In this document: piece by piece, positions 7,732-14,512 of the stretch
How positions within the stretch are numbered: position 1 is the first letter of the stretch
Layout of the letters: the number at the start of each line of letters is the position of its first letter
Assembly (NCBI RefSeq): GCF_900167945.1
Contig: NZ_FUZA01000001.1
Location: 1,178,001 to 1,242,000 of the forward strand
Direction: 5' to 3'
Source: Dyadobacter psychrophilus
Lineage (GTDB): Bacteria > Bacteroidota > Bacteroidia > Cytophagales > Spirosomataceae
Length of the DNA: 64,000 nucleotides
Translations under genes and position numbers: made by a program
Notes under the pieces: model-generated
Databases searched by the model: none
Seen by the model: only the letters and a program-made list of their open reading frames with translations
What the model was told of the DNA's origin: nothing

Positions 7732-8654
7732 GAAATTACCTGCTTTCAATCCTACTGTTTTCTGTATCATTTGTAAACGCCCAGCCATCCGCTGCTGGCA
7801 AAACAACCGTGGATCACAAGCTTGTCAAAAAGCTGGAAGCTGCTATGGCGGGTTTCAAAGGCGATGCGGGAATTTATGTGCGCAATCTGAAAACGAACCG
7901 TGTCGCAGAAGTGAACGCGGATTCCGTTTTCCCCACAGCAAGCATGGTTAAGGTGCCCATTTTGTGCGGAATTTTAGACAAAATCAATCGTGGGGAAGTC
8001 GCGTTCAACCAGGAGCTGATCTATCGCGATTCTTTGAAATACGATAACGGCATTGTGGGATCATTCCGGGATAGCACCCGGATTGCTTTGCCAAAAATTG
8101 TCCATCTGATGATCTCTCAGAGTGACAACACGGGAAGTTTATGGCTTCAAGCAATGGCTGGTGGCGGCGCAACGATTAACCAATGGCTGGATAACAACGG
8201 ATTTGCCAATATCCGCGTCAATTCCCGCACACCGGGACGAAAAGAAAATCAGGCTAAATATGGCTGGGGTCAAACGACGCCGCGCGAAATGGCTGAACTG
8301 GTGGCGATGATCCGCAATGGTAAGGCGATCAGTCCGGCAGTAAGCGAGCGCATGTATCGTTATCTGGGCATGCAGTTTTGGGACGGAGAATCTATTTCGC
8401 AGGTTCCGCCCACCATCAAGATCGCTGCCAAGAGCGGTGCGGTGAATCAGGCCAAGTCGGAAGTGCTGGTCATTCACGCGCCTCATGGAGATTATGTGTT
8501 TTGTGTAGCCACAAAAAACCAGGAGGATCAGGCCTGGCAAAAGAACAACGAAGGCTATGTGCTGATCCGCAAGCTATCCGCCATTATCTGGAACCACTTC
8601 GAACCGAAAAGCGACTGGAAACCGTTGCCTGAATCGGAAAAATACTGGTTTTAA
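7728..8654 (+). CDS. Exported serine hydrolase, class A beta-lactamase fold
   Basis: This 308-aa protein has a signal peptide ending VNAQ. The active-site triad motifs of penicillin-recognising serine enzymes are present: SMVK (S72, K75), SDN (about 132-134) and KSG (about 235-237), with TTPREM corresponding to the TTP segment of class A enzymes. The omega-loop ExxLN motif with the deacylating glutamate is not seen, and the segment before TTP is about five residues shorter than in TEM-type enzymes. It is therefore more likely a peptidoglycan-related or esterase-type serine hydrolase than a resistance enzyme, but this is not settled. It is the last gene of the coupled operon (4-nt ATGA overlap). 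Confidence 0.85.
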   Translation: MRNYLLSILLFSVSFVNAQPSAAGKTTVDHKLVKKLEAAMAGFKGDAGIYVRNLKTNRVAEVNADSVFPTASMVKVPILCGILDKINRGEVAFNQELIYRDSLKYDNGIVGSFRDSTRIALPKIVHLMISQSDNTGSLWLQAMAGGGATINQWLDNNGFANIRVNSRTPGRKENQAKYGWGQTTPREMAELVAMIRNGKAISPAVSERMYRYLGMQFWDGESISQVPPTIKIAAKSGAVNQAKSEVLVIHAPHGDYVFCVATKNQEDQAWQKNNEGYVLIRKLSAIIWNHFEPKSDWKPLPESEKYWF

Positions 8655-8655
8655 A

Positions 8656-8688
8656 AAACCCTCCGGATCTTGACGACCCGGAAGGTTT
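8656..8688. terminator. Bidirectional terminator between convergent genes
   Basis: An 11-bp stem with one mismatch (8656-8666 and 8678-8688) separates the plus-strand serine hydrolase from the minus-strand AztD-like gene. On the minus strand it is followed by TTTTTTAAAA, so it is strongest in that direction. Confidence 0.7.
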
Positions 8689-8695
8689 ATCATGG

Positions 8696-9904
8696 CTAAT
8701 GACTTTCGTCTGACTCAATGCCCAGCACACTCAACCGATAAGGCGTGGCTGAAACTTTGATTTTTTCAACTTTCGAAAAATCGGCGACATTTATCCGCAG
8801 CAATTCTCCGTTTTTGGGCTGGGTAATGTATATAAATCGTGTAGTTGCTTCCATTTGAGGCTTTTGCGTTTCATCTTTGGCCGTTGGCGGAATTACGGAT
8901 CCGGCTTTCTTCTCAGAATTCGTTTTCAGATCGAAAATCCGCACTTCGCCGCTGTGCAGTAGTGCGATAAGGTTATTGCCCGCATAATCCACTTTTACCT
9001 GCATAATGTCGGCATTGGCGAAAATGAGCGTTACTGTATTAGCAACTATATCAATCATGTAGGCGCCTTTTGCTGCTGTGTATCCGATAAATTTCCCGGC
9101 CCCTTTCGCTTCCAGAATTGATCCGAACCACGCGTCACCAAAGTCGGCAGGATGCGCTATAAGCCTTTGTTTTCCGCTGGGTTCTACAACCAGAATCCCG
9201 CTGGAAGAGCCAAAAAGTGATACTGAACCATTCGTAGCGTTGCCGTGAATGCCCTTTGTTTGAATTGTAGAAGCGAAAAGTGTTTTTCCGGAAGCGTCAA
9301 TGATCTTTACGCGTTCGGGTAATGTGCCGGCAACGGAACCGTCTTTTTCAGTTACTGCATAAGTGCCGTTATCAAACTTGGTCATGGCGCCATGGTGGGC
9401 AATGTTTCCGGTGTTGATAACCGTCATTTTGGCTCCCGGCGTATGAAAATCCGCTTCCTTTGCAATGGCAAGCGTCCCGTCACCATCATTGAATGTGATA
9501 ATTTCATCGCCTTTGCTTTTAAAATGCGTGGGCTTGTTTCCTGTGCCGGTTAATGCGCCAAATTTGGGCGTTCCTTTGACGTCCACATGGTCGCCGTGAC
9601 CTTCAAAGCCGGTATCAAAGAGCTGTACGAAATTATTGGCGCCGTTAACCAGCGCACCAAAACGGCCGGCCTGCGTTCCATACAATGCGGATTTCGGAAA
9701 CTGGGCTTCAAACTTTTCAACCGTAAGCTTGACAGGATCCACAAGTGAAATTTCCTTGCTAACCTCATCATTAACCAGGATCCGGATGAATTTGAATTCG
9801 CTTTGCGCGACCGGCTCAACCTGATTGTCGTCGTCCTTATCGCAGGATGCAAGCGCGAAAACAAAGCCAAGTGTCAAGAGTGTTTTGAATAAATTCTTTT
9901 TCAT
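8696..9904 (-). CDS. AztD-like zinc metallochaperone lipoprotein
   Basis: The 402-aa protein has a good lipobox (LASC) and then a beta-propeller-like sequence with the histidine/aspartate landmarks of AztD proteins: GHGDHVDV near residue 105, KPTHF, AHHGAM near 168, GIHGNATNGSVSLFG near 218. AztD is a periplasmic zinc chaperone that hands zinc to the solute-binding protein AztC of a zinc ABC importer; no AztABC genes are in this window. The acidic stretch DKDDDNQ after the lipid cysteine suggests a flexible tether. Two 15-bp Fur-family-type operators overlap its promoter, consistent with Zur control. The homology call is from motif recall and should be confirmed by search. Confidence 0.75.
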   Translation of the reverse strand: MKKNLFKTLLTLGFVFALASCDKDDDNQVEPVAQSEFKFIRILVNDEVSKEISLVDPVKLTVEKFEAQFPKSALYGTQAGRFGALVNGANNFVQLFDTGFEGHGDHVDVKGTPKFGALTGTGNKPTHFKSKGDEIITFNDGDGTLAIAKEADFHTPGAKMTVINTGNIAHHGAMTKFDNGTYAVTEKDGSVAGTLPERVKIIDASGKTLFASTIQTKGIHGNATNGSVSLFGSSSGILVVEPSGKQRLIAHPADFGDAWFGSILEAKGAGKFIGYTAAKGAYMIDIVANTVTLIFANADIMQVKVDYAGNNLIALLHSGEVRIFDLKTNSEKKAGSVIPPTAKDETQKPQMEATTRFIYITQPKNGELLRINVADFSKVEKIKVSATPYRLSVLGIESDESH

Positions 9905-9919
9905 AAAAAAATCTTTAAA

Positions 9920-9934
9920 TGCAACAATGATGCA
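9920..9934. promoter_or_regulatory. Fur/Zur-type operator, proximal copy
   Basis: TGCAACAATGATGCA is a 7-1-7 inverted repeat with one mismatched pair, the geometry of Fur-family boxes. It lies 16-30 nt before the ATG of the AztD-like gene and overlaps its predicted -7 element. Confidence 0.65.
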
Positions 9935-9964
9935 AATATAGAACCACCAGATTCAATAATGCAA
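9933..9964 (-). promoter_or_regulatory. Predicted Bacteroidota-type promoter of the AztD-like gene
   Basis: On the minus strand TATATTTG (9940-9933) matches the TAnnTTTG -7 consensus exactly, with TTG (9964-9962) 21 nt upstream as the -33 element. The -33 lies in the distal operator and the -7 at the edge of the proximal operator, an arrangement expected for repression. Confidence 0.55.
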
Positions 9965-9974
9965 CAATGATGCA
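9960..9974. promoter_or_regulatory. Fur/Zur-type operator, distal copy
   Basis: This is an exact second copy of TGCAACAATGATGCA, 40 bp from the first. The identity extends to 21 bp (9918-9938 and 9958-9978). Confidence 0.65.
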
Positions 9975-10014
9975 AATAAAGATTTTCGAATTGTAACCGA
10001 TTTATCGTAAAAAA

Positions 10015-10302
10015 CTAAGCAATCGCCTCCCTAAGCAAATTCCGGCTTTCTTTTTTGACAAATGTGATCGGCACGAAATCGTCATTGGGTGCGCCTATAT
10101 AGTAAACCGTCCATTCCGGATCGTGGTGCGAAAGCATTTCACTGATGCAGTCAGCACGGTGTGCAACCGGATTTGAGCAGTCTTCCCAATAAAAAAGCTC
10201 GACACGGTAAAACAAGTTCTGCTTGATACCATTGATTGTTACTTCAACTTTAATCTCCTGCTTTCCTTGAAGCGGTGGGATTGGGATGGCGATATGGCTC
10301 AT
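10015..10302 (-). CDS. Unknown 95-aa protein
   Basis: I do not recognise this protein. It is soluble-looking, without a signal peptide, and contains two cysteines about ten residues apart (WEDCSNPVAHRADC), a HH pair and an amphipathic mix of beta-prone segments (IKVEVTING, WTVYYIG). It starts 57 nt after permease 1 stops, so it could be read from that unit, and ends 110 nt before the AztD-like gene. The Cys/His content next to a zinc gene is suggestive only. Confidence 0.6.
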   Translation of the reverse strand: MSHIAIPIPPLQGKQEIKVEVTINGIKQNLFYRVELFYWEDCSNPVAHRADCISEMLSHHDPEWTVYYIGAPNDDFVPITFVKKESRNLLREAIA

Positions 10303-10359
10303 GATTATTATAGATTAGAAATTCAACATAGCTGAGGTATTTAGCAATGAAAATCTGAT

Positions 10360-12759
10360 TTACTCACTTCGTAATGATTTCACGGGGTTTGTCAATGCTG
10401 CTTTAATGCTTTGGAAGCTGATGGTAAGCAACGCGACCACGACAGAAAGTGCACCGGCCAGCAGGAAGATCCACCATTCAATATCGATCCTATACGCAAA
10501 ATCTTTCAGCCAGGTGCTTACCGCCCACCAGGCAACGGGGCTCGCGATGATGATCGAGGCGATGACGAGCTTTAAAAAATCCTTGGAAAGCAACGCAACA
10601 ATGCCTGCAACGGACGCACCCATTACTTTGCGCACGCCAATCTCCTTAATGCGGCGTTCTGCCGAGTATGAGGCCAGCCCGAACAAACCAAGACAGGACA
10701 CAAAAATAGCCATCCCGGCAAGAATACCGACGATCTCACTTACCTGACTATCAGCCTTATATAAAGTTGCAAAATGATCGTCCAGAAACGAATATTTAAA
10801 CTCCTGCCCAGGCACAATGTTGTTCCATACCCCCTGAATACCCGCAATGGCCTGCTTGGCATCCTTGCCTTTTATCCGCACAGACATTTCTCCATAACCC
10901 CAATCTTTTTGGTTGAAAAGACAAAGCGTTTCTATTTTATGATGCAGCGAATTAAAGTTGAAATCCTTCGCGACTCCGACGATCACACCGGCTGAATCCA
11001 TGCCTGAAAAACCAAAATGCTTTCCTACCAATGTTTGCAGCGTCAATTTCGGTTGATCCTTTAAAAGCTCTTTGGCCAGTGACTCATTGACAATGTAAGC
11101 CTTTGCATTATCCGCAGCATCGTCACGGAAATTCCTGCCAGCTATGATTTTAATTTTATATAAAGACAAATAATCCGGATCCACAACCACTTGCGAGGAA
11201 GCGATTTCCTTCTGCGGACCATCGCCATGAAATGTTACACCAGTCTGGTGCAGATTATTGCCGAGCCGTTGCTGGGAACCGGTAACGGCGGACACAAATG
11301 AGCTGGATAGCAATTCTTGTTTCAGCGCCTGATATTTTGGCCCAGACTTGGAATCGAGCGGAATAATCAGAACCTGTTCTTTGTCAAAACCCGGATCTTT
11401 CTGTTCCATATAACGTAACTGCTTTACAGCGAAGCCCGTAGCAATGATCAGAAACACAGCACTCGAGAATTGTGCGATAACCAGCAAATTCCTGAAACTC
11501 GCTTTTCCGGTCTTTAATGTGCCTTTCAAAACCGCGATCGGCTGAAATGACGACAGAAAAGCGGCCGGGTACAAACCGGAGAATATGCCAATCACCACGG
11601 TTCCGGACAAAATGCCTAATAGCAGCGAAGGGTTAGTAAAAAAGGCAAAATCAAGCTGACGCTGACTGAAATTGCTTACCACGGGAATCAGCAGCTTCAC
11701 CATCACAATCGCCAGCACCAATGCCATGAAAGCAAGCAAAATAGATTCGCCTATAAACTGACCGGCCAGCTGAAACCGTTGTGCGCCAATAGATTTCCTG
11801 ATCCCCACTTCCTTGGCCCGTCCAGTGGAACGGGCTGTGGACAAATTCATAAAGTTAACGCAGGCGATGACCAGCACAATGATGCCGATCACGGAGAATA
11901 TGTAAGTATAACTGCGGTCGAATTTCTGATAATTGATATAATCATGGGTAATCTCCGTTGACTTCCCATGCACATCTGCAAGCGGTTGCAGAAAAAGTTC
12001 ATAATTACCCGCTCCTTCTTTGCTCATGTGCCGGCCCAGATAGGCAGGAAACTTTTTTTCCAATGCGGCTATATTGGCATCGGGGGCGAGTTCCAGGTAA
12101 GTTACCAGCCAGTTTCCGCCCCAGTTATCCATATTTTCCGGCCTGATAATCGTGCTGAACGAAAACAATGCGTCGAACTGCAGGTGCGAGTTGGCCGGAA
12201 CATTTTCCATGACACCGGTCACTTTAAATGTTAGCGTATCCTGGCCATAATGCATGATGGATTTGCCGATCGGGTTTTGATTTCCAAAAATGCTCGCCAC
12301 GCTTTTCTCTGAAAGAACCACTGTATTCGGCTCTTTCAGCACATTCTGCTTTTGGCCGTCAATGAGCTTGTAGTCAAACATTTCCAGAAAGTTCGAATCG
12401 ACCCACAGCGCATTGGGCAGCTCTGATTTCTTTTCCTGGTAAAGCAATCCGACGTTATCAAACTTTCGGATGCGAACGAAATTCTTTATCTCAGGATACT
12501 CGTTTTTGAGTGTCGGGCCCATAGGAAACATGGAAAGGGCCACTTTTTGAGGTGCCACCATGCCCTTGAACTTCTGGACTTCATCGAGCCGGTAAATGTT
12601 TTTGGAATGGATCTTATCAAAACTGTTTTCATAAAAAACGAAAACCATAATGAGGATGCAGGCGGCCATCCCTATCGCAAGGCCAATAATGTTGATCCCG
12701 GAAAAGACTTTATTCTTCCAGATATTGCGAAAAGCAATTTTCAGGTAATTTTTGAGCAT
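10360..12759 (-). CDS. FtsX/MacB-like ABC transporter permease 1
   Basis: This 799-aa orphan permease serves as the type example for the array. TM1 is at about residues 21-42, followed by a MacB-type periplasmic domain (about 45-285), TM2 (about 286-306), and the first coupling helix (RAKEVGIRKSIGA, about 314-327). TM3-TM5 span about 335-450. A second periplasmic domain contains GVAKDFNFNSL, and the second FtsX block (TM6-TM8) has a second coupling helix (IKEIGVRKVMGAS) near residue 705. The C-terminus is the family end NPVKSLRSE. Such proteins work with a cytosolic ABC ATPase to move or signal conformational change across the inner membrane without a substrate channel; the cargo is unknown. 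It stands alone behind its own copy of the shared palindrome, 150 nt after the Wzi-family gene. Confidence 0.95.
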   Translation of the reverse strand: MLKNYLKIAFRNIWKNKVFSGINIIGLAIGMAACILIMVFVFYENSFDKIHSKNIYRLDEVQKFKGMVAPQKVALSMFPMGPTLKNEYPEIKNFVRIRKFDNVGLLYQEKKSELPNALWVDSNFLEMFDYKLIDGQKQNVLKEPNTVVLSEKSVASIFGNQNPIGKSIMHYGQDTLTFKVTGVMENVPANSHLQFDALFSFSTIIRPENMDNWGGNWLVTYLELAPDANIAALEKKFPAYLGRHMSKEGAGNYELFLQPLADVHGKSTEITHDYINYQKFDRSYTYIFSVIGIIVLVIACVNFMNLSTARSTGRAKEVGIRKSIGAQRFQLAGQFIGESILLAFMALVLAIVMVKLLIPVVSNFSQRQLDFAFFTNPSLLLGILSGTVVIGIFSGLYPAAFLSSFQPIAVLKGTLKTGKASFRNLLVIAQFSSAVFLIIATGFAVKQLRYMEQKDPGFDKEQVLIIPLDSKSGPKYQALKQELLSSSFVSAVTGSQQRLGNNLHQTGVTFHGDGPQKEIASSQVVVDPDYLSLYKIKIIAGRNFRDDAADNAKAYIVNESLAKELLKDQPKLTLQTLVGKHFGFSGMDSAGVIVGVAKDFNFNSLHHKIETLCLFNQKDWGYGEMSVRIKGKDAKQAIAGIQGVWNNIVPGQEFKYSFLDDHFATLYKADSQVSEIVGILAGMAIFVSCLGLFGLASYSAERRIKEIGVRKVMGASVAGIVALLSKDFLKLVIASIIIASPVAWWAVSTWLKDFAYRIDIEWWIFLLAGALSVVVALLTISFQSIKAALTNPVKSLRSE

Positions 12760-12785
12760 AGTATGACAGGAATAAGATAAGAGAT

Positions 12786-12804
12786 CAGCAACAAATTTAT
12801 GCCA
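12786..12804 (-). promoter_or_regulatory. Conserved promoter-like element of permease 1
   Basis: The minus strand reads TGGCATAAATTTGTTGCTG, identical over 19 nt to the element before permease 10 (37039-37057). It contains TAAATTTG, an exact TAnnTTTG -7 match, and a TGGCA that resembles the -24 half of a sigma-54 promoter, although the TTGC is 2 nt too far away. Which sigma factor uses it is unresolved. Confidence 0.5.
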
Positions 12805-12848
12805 CCAACACCAATGTGTTAATTATCAATATCTTAACCGCTTAAAAA

Positions 12849-12884
12849 CGAACAAAGTTGTCCGAAATCGGACAACTTTGTTCG
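12849..12884. promoter_or_regulatory. Shared permease-array palindrome, copy before permease 1
   Basis: This is a perfect 16-bp inverted repeat around the loop AAAT; the core TGTCCG-AAAT-CGGACA is at 12859-12874. It is 90 nt upstream of permease 1 and 26 nt after the Wzi-family stop. It is a candidate activator site; a terminator role for the upstream gene is possible as well. Confidence 0.65.
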
Positions 12885-12909
12885 GCTGTGAACAGCTTGA
12901 AATTCCCTT

Positions 12910-14412
12910 CTACCAGGTCCTTTTTATACCAAAATAACCGCCTGCAGAGTTTACAAAAAGATCGCCGTTATCCAGGCCCAATTTTGCCGTCAGCATAGTC
13001 TTTTTCAAGTGGGGAAATGCATATTCACCAGCCAGATAAGTGGATAACTGGCCGCGAACAGGATTAAATGCTTCTCCGGGCATCCCAAAGTTACGGCTGT
13101 ATGAAACCTTCAATGTGAGTGCGAGTGTATTCCGCCAGCTTCCCTGCACACCTGCATACCAAACATTGACACGGTTACCAGGAAAATAGCGACCACTCGT
13201 CGGATTGGATTGGTCCATGTCCTTACCGGGGACAATAAACGGCGTGCCGACAGTGCGGTCAAAATAGGACCAACCCTTGGCATATTGAGAATGATTAAAA
13301 TAATTATCAGCGCCCTGAAAAGTGCTTCCGGGAATGTAGAACGTAGATCCGGACTGGTCTTTCGTTGTCAGGAATTCGAGGGTAAGGCGTGTTACTGCAA
13401 AGCCCGATTTATTTGACAAGGCATTGGTTTTCAGATTAATACCAAATAACCCGTCTGGCACATTCTTGAAAATCATGCTGGAAACGTCTTCGAACGGATG
13501 TTGATGGTAAATGAAAAGCTGCTTGTCGTCCAGCTTGGTTTCAAAGGCAAAATCATAACTCCCCAAATGATTGCCCAACCGATAGCTGTCAAATGAACCG
13601 TAACCGTTTTTGGTAAACCAATTTTTAGAAGTGTAGGCCAGCACAACATTAGGATAAAACTTCCAGGACGATGGCAATTCACCATTCAACGCCAATTCGG
13701 GGTGTTTTTTCAACTCCTCCGAATGACCCGCCCAAAGTACATTATGGTTGAGTCCCAGGTAGAATTTGCTTTTGGATTTAACCTTTCCCAGCCTGAAATA
13801 AAGGAATTTCTGATGAAGCCTGACGCCCTTGATATAATCTGTATCAAACCATCCATGCGAGAAGCCTGCATGTACGGCCAGGAAATTGCGTGTAAATTTT
13901 AACGGAACAAATGTTATAGTCCCGATCTGCACCTTTGGAATTGGCAATGCATTTCCCGAACCCGCATAAAAACCGGAGGACAATGTTGTATCACCCAAAC
14001 CCATTACTTCGCGCCGTCTTCCTGCGTAAATTTCCAGCATTTTGAACCTTGCCTTCACATGCGCTTCGGGCAACCGGACATTGAACTGATCATGGTCACT
14101 ATACGTAACAACCGGATTGACTGCAAATCCCCAATCTGTCTTTCGTGGCCGATTGGAAAGGCTGTCGAAAAAAACGTAGTCTCTCCGGATCGAGCCTTGA
14201 ATTTGTCCTGCCGGGCCGGTCTTGGGCACGATACCAAATTGATTGGTGCGCAGCCAGAAGGGGGTCGTTTCAGGGGAGGAAATGTATGCACCGGCTTCCA
14301 GTCCAGCTTTCAAATCCAAGGGCAAAGTATTCTCGGTTTGCGCATTTACACGCAGACAACGAAAGGCAAAGAGGCAGATAGTGGTGTAAAAAATCAGTCT
14401 AAACCTGAGCAT
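12910..14412 (-). CDS. Wzi-family outer-membrane beta-barrel protein
   Basis: This 500-aa exported protein has a signal peptide (MLRFRLIFYTTICLFAFRCLRVNAQ) and then amphipathic beta strands typical of an outer-membrane barrel, ending in an aromatic C-terminus (GIKRTW). The order of landmarks (PFWLRTNQFG near the start, GRRREVMGLGD, the later NHLGSYDFAF) fits the capsule-assembly Wzi family, which anchors or organises surface polysaccharide. The start at 14412 is chosen because the signal peptide begins there; the in-frame ATG at 14442 adds ten polar residues. It lies between permease 2 (100 nt upstream) and permease 1, and may be read through from the 6->2 unit. No capsule genes are nearby. 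Confidence 0.75.
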   Translation of the reverse strand: MLRFRLIFYTTICLFAFRCLRVNAQTENTLPLDLKAGLEAGAYISSPETTPFWLRTNQFGIVPKTGPAGQIQGSIRRDYVFFDSLSNRPRKTDWGFAVNPVVTYSDHDQFNVRLPEAHVKARFKMLEIYAGRRREVMGLGDTTLSSGFYAGSGNALPIPKVQIGTITFVPLKFTRNFLAVHAGFSHGWFDTDYIKGVRLHQKFLYFRLGKVKSKSKFYLGLNHNVLWAGHSEELKKHPELALNGELPSSWKFYPNVVLAYTSKNWFTKNGYGSFDSYRLGNHLGSYDFAFETKLDDKQLFIYHQHPFEDVSSMIFKNVPDGLFGINLKTNALSNKSGFAVTRLTLEFLTTKDQSGSTFYIPGSTFQGADNYFNHSQYAKGWSYFDRTVGTPFIVPGKDMDQSNPTSGRYFPGNRVNVWYAGVQGSWRNTLALTLKVSYSRNFGMPGEAFNPVRGQLSTYLAGEYAFPHLKKTMLTAKLGLDNGDLFVNSAGGYFGIKRTW

Positions 14413-14512
14413 AACGCACTTAAATGAAGGATTACCCTGCAAGATAAAGACGTTTATACAAATACTTCCTACCTATAAATTATTTCAATATTATTATCCG
14501 GTGTTCCTCATG

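Noticed and set aside
7728-8654. Class A beta-lactamase (antibiotic resistance) call
   Set aside because: SxxK, SDN and KSG are present, but the ExxLN omega-loop motif is not seen and the loop is short; serine hydrolase is the safer name.
9992-9998. TGTAACC on the plus strand as another promoter of the 183-aa ECF sigma factor
   Set aside because: No GTC follows at 16-18 nt, and no plus-strand gene lies downstream.
12786-12804. A canonical sigma-54 promoter before permease 1
   Set aside because: TGGCA and TTGC are both present but 2 nt too far apart; sigma-54 spacing is strict. Kept only as a promoter-like element.
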